Source of the DNA: Phycisphaerae bacterium
GTDB taxonomy: Bacteria > Planctomycetota > Phycisphaerae > Sedimentisphaerales > Anaerobacaceae
Reading direction: 5' to 3'
Assembly (NCBI GenBank): GCA_030609625.1
Contig: JAUWBX010000056.1
Coordinates: forward strand, 1 to 8,147
DNA: 8,147 bases
Part shown: one piece after another, positions 1-4,967 of the stretch
Numbering within the stretch: position 1 is the stretch's first letter
Layout of the letters: each line of letters opens with the position of its first letter
The notes under the pieces: generated by a model
What the model was told of the DNA's origin: nothing
The model's database searches: none
Seen by the model: the letters and a program-made list of their open reading frames with translations, nothing else
Translations under genes and position numbers: made by a program

Positions 1-5
1 GGTGA

Positions 6-83
6 ACTGATTTAGCCGAAGCAATGAAATTAGTTCAAAAACATAGTCAAACTAAGGAAGGAATGTTGGCAGGGAAGATTTGA
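6..83 (+). other. Coding-like 25-codon tail, possible gene remnant
   Basis: This frame reads 25 codons from a TGA at 3-5 to a TGA at 81-83. The peptide looks protein-like: it begins TDLAEAMKLVQ and ends GMLAGKI, which resembles the C-terminal helix and tail of many cytosolic enzymes. It ends 16 nt before the symporter ATG, as an upstream operon gene would. The TGA at 3-5 blocks a simple reading as the end of a longer gene, unless there is a frameshift or error at the window edge. An ATG at 24 could start a 19-residue peptide, but no ribosome binding site is visible for it. Chance is a real alternative, and I do not assign a family. Confidence 0.2.
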
Positions 84-86
84 ATT

Positions 87-92
87 AAGGAA
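87..92 (+). promoter_or_regulatory. Ribosome binding site of the symporter gene
   Basis: AAGGAA lies 7 nt before the ATG at 100, a good Shine-Dalgarno match at standard spacing. It supports the ATG at 100 as the true start. I see no convincing sigma-70 promoter in the 99 nt before the gene, so the promoter may lie left of the window. Confidence 0.7.
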
Positions 93-99
93 CTCACAA

Positions 100-2007
100 A
101 TGGAATTAAGTGGCTTAGACATTGGCGTATTAGTAGTATTCTTCGTTTGTGTAATTACCGTGGGCCTGCTCAAGAGCCGCAAAGAAAAAACCAGTGAAGA
201 TTATTTTCTGGCCGGTCGCGGCCTGAAATGGTGGCTGATCGGATTTTCACTAATCGCCGCGAACATCTCGGCTGAGCAGTTTGTTGGAATGTCGGGCCAG
301 GCAGCTAAAGCCTCGATTGGTTTGGCGGTGGCAAGTTACGAATGGATCGCGGCCATAACTCTCGTTGTGGTGGCGTTTTTCTTTCTTCCCAAGTTCCTCA
401 AGAGCGGGATTTTTACCATACCTGAGTACCTGGAGTACCGTTTCAATCATACATCCCGACTGGTGATGTCGCTATTGATGGTGATTATTTACCTGGGAGT
501 TACAATCCCTACGGTAATTTTTCTTGGAGCCAAAGCTTTGAGTCCGTTGTTTGCAGAAGAGTTGATGGGCATACCAATCAACATCACAACGCTCTCCTGG
601 TTTGTCGGTATCCTTGCGGGTGTATATGTAGCAGCGGGAGGCCTCAAGGCCTGTGTCTGGGCGGACCTTATTCAGGGCTCAGCATTAATAATTGGTGGTA
701 CGGTGGTAATGGTGCTGGCGTTTATGGCATTGGATGACCCGAGCAAGTTCGAGGGGATAGATGTTGCAGCGGTGAATACATCATTAGGTGTGGGTGACGG
801 TGCAGCGTTCGGTGAGAAGTTCGCGGTGCTCAAAGAATCCAGTATGCACATGGCACTGCCGCGGACAAGCGACTTTCTGCCCTGGACAGCGCTGATGTTA
901 GGGATTTGGATTCCGAACTTTTACTACTGGGGCCTGAACCAATATATTATGCAGAGAACACTTGGAGCTCACTCTTTACGCGAGGGGCAAAAGGGTGTGG
1001 TGTTCGCAGCTTTCCTGAAGTTGATAATTCCTTTTATTGTGTGCATTCCGGGGATTATTGCGTTCACGTTATACGGGACGAAAATGCAGGAGAACGCAAT
1101 GAATCAGGAATCGCTGAACAAGCCTGTGTTAGAAGCATTTCACCAGACCAGGACGTCACCGGCCGAAGCGGCGATGGTTATTCCATTCAATAGCGACTTT
1201 GCACAGTTGCGACCGCAGCTTGCTGCGGAGGTGCTGTCATTCAATGCCGCAGTACTGGGTAAGGTTGTCCCGGCGGGTCAGGACATCAGCGCAATCAACA
1301 CAGAACTACTCGATGGCGCGGGCGAGAGTCACCCCGATATTGAAGTCCGGCAGGAGCTGGTTGGCTATGACTACGATGGTGCATTTCCGCTGTTGATTCG
1401 GTATTTGACTCCGAAAGGCCTGCGGGGTTTTGTATTGGCCGCGTTGATGGGAGCTGTGATTAGCTCTCTGGCATCGATGTTGAACGCAGCTTCCACCATC
1501 TTCACAATGGACATTTACAGGGAATGGGTTAATAAGAATGCGGCGCAGAAAGTGCTGGTGTGGGTAGGTCGATGTTGCGTCCCGATAGGTGTAATCATCG
1601 GGTGTCTGATAGCGCCGGTGTTGGCAAGTCCCAGGTTTAAGGGAGCTTTCGCTTTCATCCAGGAGTTTCAGGGATTCGTATCACCCGGCGTGCTCACCAT
1701 CTTCCTGTTCGGATTGTTTGTGAAACGGACCCCACGGTGTTGTGGAGTCCTGGGGCTGGTTCTTAGCCCGATTATCTACGGAATTCTGTTCTTCGGCTGG
1801 GGTGATATGGCGTTTCTTAACCGTATGGCAATCACGGTAGGCGCTATTGCGGCCATCCTGCTCTTAGTAACATTGTTCAAACCAATGAAGGAAAAGATTA
1901 CACTGCCGGAGCAAACGAAGATTGATTTGAACTGGTCTAAGGGTTCTGTGTACTTCGGCGTATTTGTAATAATTATGACAGTAGTGCTTTACATCATATT
2001 CTGGTAA
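100..2007 (+). CDS. Sodium/sugar symporter, SSS family, vSGLT-like
   Basis: Inner-membrane Na+-coupled sugar importer of the solute:sodium symporter family. From recall it matches Vibrio vSGLT closely along its length, including LIAANISAEQF (51-61), SYEW (79-82), NQYIMQRTL (280-288) and SSLASMLN (455-462). Fourteen hydrophobic segments can be placed, the last at about 615-634. Equivalents of vSGLT galactose-binding residues are visible: N55, Q60, E81, N273, K307 and Q521, plus gate Y276. Na+-site A452, S455 and S456 are also present. The position of vSGLT S91 is A84. The loop between TM7 and TM8 (about 327-430) is roughly twice the length of that in vSGLT, which makes the 635-aa protein longer. 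The start has a good RBS, and the gene ends with tandem stops TAA TAG. A galactokinase-like gene follows after 29 nt, which favours galactose or a close relative as substrate. The family is certain; the exact sugar is inferred. Confidence 0.93.
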   Translation: MELSGLDIGVLVVFFVCVITVGLLKSRKEKTSEDYFLAGRGLKWWLIGFSLIAANISAEQFVGMSGQAAKASIGLAVASYEWIAAITLVVVAFFFLPKFLKSGIFTIPEYLEYRFNHTSRLVMSLLMVIIYLGVTIPTVIFLGAKALSPLFAEELMGIPINITTLSWFVGILAGVYVAAGGLKACVWADLIQGSALIIGGTVVMVLAFMALDDPSKFEGIDVAAVNTSLGVGDGAAFGEKFAVLKESSMHMALPRTSDFLPWTALMLGIWIPNFYYWGLNQYIMQRTLGAHSLREGQKGVVFAAFLKLIIPFIVCIPGIIAFTLYGTKMQENAMNQESLNKPVLEAFHQTRTSPAEAAMVIPFNSDFAQLRPQLAAEVLSFNAAVLGKVVPAGQDISAINTELLDGAGESHPDIEVRQELVGYDYDGAFPLLIRYLTPKGLRGFVLAALMGAVISSLASMLNAASTIFTMDIYREWVNKNAAQKVLVWVGRCCVPIGVIIGCLIAPVLASPRFKGAFAFIQEFQGFVSPGVLTIFLFGLFVKRTPRCCGVLGLVLSPIIYGILFFGWGDMAFLNRMAITVGAIAAILLLVTLFKPMKEKITLPEQTKIDLNWSKGSVYFGVFVIIMTVVLYIIFW

Positions 2008-2024
2008 TAGCAAAGTTGCACAGT

Positions 2025-2029
2025 GAGGA
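2025..2029 (+). promoter_or_regulatory. Ribosome binding site deciding the kinase start
   Basis: GAGGA lies 7 nt before the ATG at 2037. An in-frame TTG at 2016 would add seven residues, but the upstream start has no comparable Shine-Dalgarno site and this GAGGA would then be inside the gene. The ATG at 2037 is therefore preferred. Confidence 0.7.
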
Positions 2030-2036
2030 TTTCACA

Positions 2037-3281
2037 ATGGAGCTGACATCAGAGGGCCGCAAGGCCCTGGATAAAATCTTGCAGCTTGCCAGGGATGCAG
2101 GTATCGACATCAAAGGCGGGAAGGTGCGAAGGACATCTTCGCGATTCTGTCTGGGCGTCGAGCATGGTGATTACAACGGCACAGAACTTTTCGGCGTTGG
2201 AACCGACAGGTTTATCTGGCTGGCCTATAAGCCTAATGGTACTAAGAAGGTGAGGCTGTTCAGCGGGAATTTTCCCGACGATGGAGTCATTGAATTTGAG
2301 CTGGGAAACGTGCCTGAGCCGAAGGCAGCCGAAATAGCCCAAACCTGGGGGCGGTTTCCATACGGAGTTGAATATATTCTAATGCGCCAAGGCTACAAGC
2401 TCTCGCAGGGTATTGACGGTGTTATCTACGGGAACATCCCCGGCGGCGGTATGAGCCGGTCGGCTTCTTTGACTTTGAATCTGATTTTGTCGATGTTCAA
2501 TGCCAACAATATCGAGATAGAAAATAAAATGAACATTGTTGACCTGGCTCAGGCTGTCGAAAACGACTATATCGGCTCACCCTGCGGAAAGCTCGACCAG
2601 ATTATGATACTGTTCGCCCGCCAGGGCATGGGCACTTATTATAATCCTGCGAAGAGGACTATAGATTACGTTCCAATCGGACCCGGTGCGAGTGATTTTC
2701 GGATTGTTGTGCTTGATACCGGCACAGACCGCCCGGGCCTGGAAAAATCAACATACGCCGTCCGCAGAGCAGAATGTGAGAAATTGGTTTCAATATTACA
2801 GAAAGCCAATTACGATATATCATGCCTTGCGGATATCAAGGACCAGACGGTTTATAAAAAGATTATGGGCGACTTCGGTGAAACTCACCCGGATTTGTGC
2901 GACCGGTTAAGATATATTTTCGATGCTCAAAAGCGGTTCTATAAGATGCTCGAAGCCTGGAAAGCCGGCGACATTGAAACAGTCGGGCAGATATTCAGAA
3001 AAGACGGCATTGGGCTGCGGGATGATTATAAAATATCCGGGCCGGAACTGGAGACGATGTGTGACATTGTTCGAACCGTGCAAGGTGTCTTGGGAGAGCG
3101 TATGTTAGGAGGCGGCGATAAGGGTGCATCGGGCGCTTTGGTTCGGGCTGAATGTGTCGAAGCGGTAAGGGAGGCTGTTGATACGGCCTATGCGCGCAGC
3201 CGGCCTGAATTCGCCGACAAGCATGCCGTTCACGTCTGCAAGGTGGTGGACGGTGTCAGGGTTTTTGAAGGTCTATTGTAA
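2037..3281 (+). CDS. Galactokinase-like GHMP sugar kinase, divergent
   Basis: Cytosolic sugar kinase of the GHMP superfamily, 414 aa, predicted to phosphorylate C1 of galactose or a related sugar taken up by the adjacent symporter. The galactokinase signature survives as R36, E42, H43, D45, Y46 and N47, matching R37/E43/H44/D46 of human GALK1. The catalytic-base region is CGKLDQ with D187 (GALK1 D186). Y240 in STYAVRRAEC matches GALK1 Y236. The C-terminal part keeps the galactokinase pattern LRDDYKISGPEL (327-338). Departures are clear: the phosphate-binding motif 2 reads PGGGMSRSASL (135-145) with Arg at 141, and motif 3 reads GGGDKGASG (358-366) where GALK has GGGFGGC. The Thr of EHTDY is Gly44. 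Family membership is firm. The substrate could be galactose, another aldose such as arabinose, or a uronic acid. Co-directional with both neighbours and probably in one operon. Confidence 0.85.
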   Translation: MELTSEGRKALDKILQLARDAGIDIKGGKVRRTSSRFCLGVEHGDYNGTELFGVGTDRFIWLAYKPNGTKKVRLFSGNFPDDGVIEFELGNVPEPKAAEIAQTWGRFPYGVEYILMRQGYKLSQGIDGVIYGNIPGGGMSRSASLTLNLILSMFNANNIEIENKMNIVDLAQAVENDYIGSPCGKLDQIMILFARQGMGTYYNPAKRTIDYVPIGPGASDFRIVVLDTGTDRPGLEKSTYAVRRAECEKLVSILQKANYDISCLADIKDQTVYKKIMGDFGETHPDLCDRLRYIFDAQKRFYKMLEAWKAGDIETVGQIFRKDGIGLRDDYKISGPELETMCDIVRTVQGVLGERMLGGGDKGASGALVRAECVEAVREAVDTAYARSRPEFADKHAVHVCKVVDGVRVFEGLL

Positions 3282-3299
3282 CAGGGGCAATAGCTGATT

Positions 3300-4250
3300 A
3301 TGTCAGAAAGATGCTCGTCATCAGATAAGGGTATGTTTGAGGCAATCGTCTCTTCCAACAGACAGATTGGGCAGCGGTTCTATCGGCTCAGACTCGATTT
3401 TTCAGGGGACGGTGCAAGCGCTTTTGTTAATTTTAAGCCCGGGCAGTTCGCCGAATTAGACCTTTCCGGCACCGCCCTGCCGTCCGCAAAAACCATACCG
3501 GAAGATTTGCTCGATACAGCCGGACGCAAGATATTACTGCGGAGGCCTTTTAGCTTTACTGATGTTACCACCAATAGGGATAAGACCTTCGCTGAGCTTC
3601 TTTATTGTGTTGTCGGGCCGGCCACTTTGAGAATGACAACTTTGTCCCCAGGCGATTCAGTCAGCGTAATTGGGCCTTTGGGAAATGGTTTCTCGGTACC
3701 GGACGATAAAAAAACCGCCCTTCTGGTTGCCGGGGGGATGGGCGTCCCGCCACTATTACATCTGGCAAAGGTCCTCATGGCAGATTCCCATACCACCATG
3801 ATTGAGGTGATTGCGTTTGCCGGCGCAAAGACGGCGACGGAGCTGCCCTTCGAGGGCAGACTGGATGAGATTTCGCAACAATTAGGATTTTCAATACCGG
3901 AGTTTGCCAGGTACGGCATAGAATCACTGTTAGCAACGGATGACGGCTCGGCCGGGTATCACGGTTTTGTTACCGACTGCCTCGTGGAACGGCTTGGCCA
4001 ATCCGATTTAGCCAGTGAGAATATTGTTATTTATAGTTGTGGACCCGAGGCGATGTTAGCGAAAGTGGCTGAAATTGCCAAAGACAAAAATATCGACTGC
4101 CAGGTCAGTATGGAGCGAAGAATGGCATGCGGCATCGGCCTGTGTCAAAGTTGTGCCGTCCAATGCAGACTGAACGACTCGAACGAGACTGTCTATAAAA
4201 TGTGCTGCAAAGATGGCCCCGTCTTCGACGGCAGAGAGGTAGTCTTCTAA
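3300..4250 (+). CDS. pyrK: Dihydroorotate dehydrogenase electron-transfer subunit, PyrK-like
   Basis: FAD, NAD and [2Fe-2S] protein of 316 aa. In class 1B dihydroorotate dehydrogenase, PyrK passes electrons from PyrD to NAD+ in pyrimidine synthesis. Visible parts are an N-terminal FAD-binding barrel with RRPFSF (81-86) and IGPLGNGF (124-131), an NAD-binding fold with LLVAGGMGVPPL (141-152) and YSCGPEAML (245-253), and a C-terminal iron-sulfur motif. The last has C277, C282, C285 and C302, spacing C-x4-C-x2-C-x16-C, the spacing I recall for Bacillus PyrK. The protein is longer than typical PyrK (about 255-260 aa), partly from an insert near 55-76. No pyrD is adjacent: the gene is 18 nt after the kinase and is followed by a hairpin and a transposase. 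The ATG at 3300 has only a weak upstream AGGGG at 3283-3287. Another ferredoxin/NAD reductase role is possible. Confidence 0.8.
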   Translation: MSERCSSSDKGMFEAIVSSNRQIGQRFYRLRLDFSGDGASAFVNFKPGQFAELDLSGTALPSAKTIPEDLLDTAGRKILLRRPFSFTDVTTNRDKTFAELLYCVVGPATLRMTTLSPGDSVSVIGPLGNGFSVPDDKKTALLVAGGMGVPPLLHLAKVLMADSHTTMIEVIAFAGAKTATELPFEGRLDEISQQLGFSIPEFARYGIESLLATDDGSAGYHGFVTDCLVERLGQSDLASENIVIYSCGPEAMLAKVAEIAKDKNIDCQVSMERRMACGIGLCQSCAVQCRLNDSNETVYKMCCKDGPVFDGREVVF

Positions 4251-4255
4251 ATAGA

Positions 4256-4283
4256 AGCCCCCCACCACAGGGGTGGGGGCTAA
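4256..4283. repeat. REP-like hairpin, inverted copy upstream of RAYT
   Basis: An 8-bp perfect stem (4259-4266 with 4272-4279) closes a 5-nt loop ACAGG and is followed by CTAA. Read on the minus strand it is TTAG, stem CCCCCACC, loop CCTGT, then GGTGGGGG. This is the same design as the three copies after the transposase, but in opposite orientation. It begins 6 nt after the pyrK-like stop, so it may also stabilise or end that transcript. There is no T-run after it on the plus strand, so it is not a classical intrinsic terminator. Confidence 0.75.
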
Positions 4284-4336
4284 CCATAGGGAAAAAAGGA
4301 TTTGTGGGCGGATACTTTCTCTGTTAATCTGCAATC

Positions 4337-4789
4337 ATGTCGAAGATGATCGGGTACATGGTAACTTGGACCACCTATGGCAGTTGGCTACAGGGTGACG
4401 AGCGTGGTTACGTAAAGCACGGCAAAATCATATCCGGCAATCCAAAAATTCTGCAAGTATGCCAAAAGCTGCAAAAATCAGCAAGTGTCAAACTGGACTT
4501 TGAAGACAAGGCCATTGTGCGTCAGGCAATCCTAAATGAGGCCAAAAGAATCGGCCATACGATTGAGGCACTGGCGGTTTGCTCAAATCACGTTCACTTA
4601 GTGGCCCTTCCTTGCCAGGAATCCATCGAGCAAATTGTCAGTAGATACAAGAATGTTGCCATGTTCGCGCTTCGTAAACACGGCCAGGTCAGCCGGATTT
4701 GGGCACGCAGTTTTGACAAACGTTTCTGTTTCAGCCAGGATGATTTGAATCGAAGAATTGAATACGTCAATAAACACCAATCCGATTAG
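4337..4789 (+). CDS. REP-associated tyrosine transposase (RAYT), HUH/Y1 type
   Basis: A 150-aa single-strand DNA transposase of the Y1/IS200-like HUH group, without the partner TnpB found in IS605. The HUH metal-binding motif is SNHVHLV with H85 and H87. The N-terminus GYMVTWTTYGSWLQGDERGY and the C-terminal block WARSFDKRFCFSQDD fit chromosomal RAYTs. The likely nucleophile is Y143 in the last helix (IEYVNKH); Y104 in SRYKN is a less likely candidate. It lies between an inverted REP-like hairpin and three direct ones, the expected setting of a RAYT and its substrate. Its TAG stop is part of the TTAG at the foot of the first downstream hairpin. No good ribosome binding site precedes ATG 4337 (a second ATG is at 4346), so expression is probably low. 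The frame is intact, so it may be active. Known RAYTs act on REP hairpins; activity here is inferred. Confidence 0.82.
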   Translation: MSKMIGYMVTWTTYGSWLQGDERGYVKHGKIISGNPKILQVCQKLQKSASVKLDFEDKAIVRQAILNEAKRIGHTIEALAVCSNHVHLVALPCQESIEQIVSRYKNVAMFALRKHGQVSRIWARSFDKRFCFSQDDLNRRIEYVNKHQSD

Positions 4790-4838
4790 CCCCGACCCCT
4801 GTGGTCGGGGGTTGTTGTCACGAACGAATGGAAAAGAT
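4784..4838 (+). repeat. REP-like unit, copy 1 of 55-bp tandem array
   Basis: The unit begins GATTAG, then has stem CCCCGACC (4790-4797), loop CCTGT (4798-4802) and stem GGTCGGGG (4803-4810), followed by a 28-bp spacer containing TTGTTGTCACG. The stem is perfect over 8 bp. The TAG of TTAG is also the transposase stop codon. Confidence 0.85.
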
Positions 4839-4893
4839 GATTAGCCCCGACCCCTGTGATCGGGGGTTGTTGTCACGAACGGACGGAAAAGAT
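4839..4893 (+). repeat. REP-like unit, copy 2 of 55-bp tandem array
   Basis: Same 55-bp unit as copy 1 with three differences (G4804 to A4859, A4827 to G4882, T4829 to C4884), so 52 of 55 bases agree. The change at 4859 makes a C-A mismatch one pair from the loop in the stem 4845-4852/4858-4865. The spacer is conserved as well as the hairpin, which points to tandem duplication of the whole unit. Confidence 0.85.
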
Positions 4894-4921
4894 GATTAGC
4901 CCCGACCCCTGCGGTCGGGGG
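4894..4921 (+). repeat. REP-like unit, copy 3, partial
   Basis: Begins GATTAG exactly 55 bp after copy 2. It has a perfect 8-bp stem (4900-4907 with 4913-4920) and loop CCTGC, a single T to C change at 4912. The spacer of the other copies is absent: after the stem the sequence becomes a run of G. The array therefore ends inside this unit. Confidence 0.8.
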
Positions 4922-4933
4922 GGGGGAGGGGTG
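4917..4933 (+). other. Poly-G tract at array end
   Basis: Ten consecutive G (4917-4926) are followed by A, four G, T and two G. The first G residues belong to the right stem of copy 3. Such a tract could form a G-quadruplex and is prone to slippage and sequencing error. The rest of the gap to 4967 shows only a GATGATTA at 4934-4941 that recalls the unit boundary. Confidence 0.6.
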
Positions 4934-4967
4934 GATGATTAAGGATTTCTCAATTCACGAGCAACGC

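Noticed and set aside
906..1396. Plus-strand frames inside the symporter gene
   Set aside because: They overlap a clearly conserved membrane protein frame and show no family features of their own.
4256..4283. Rho-independent terminator of the sugar cluster
   Set aside because: The stem is strong but is followed by CTAACCATAGGG rather than a T-run, and it is clearly a copy of the REP-like repeat.
4302..4330. Possible promoter for the transposase (TTGTGG, 17 nt, TAATCT)
   Set aside because: Each box matches only three of six consensus bases, and the -10 would lie 6 nt from the ATG, implying a leaderless message. Too weak to list.
4056..4334. Minus-strand frames over the end of the pyrK-like gene and the first hairpin
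   Set aside because: They are antisense to a conserved Fe-S domain, have no ribosome site, and read through the repeat hairpin.
4784..4921. CRISPR array
   Set aside because: Only three units, with spacers that are themselves repeated rather than unique, and no cas genes. The hairpins belong to the REP-like family beside the transposase.
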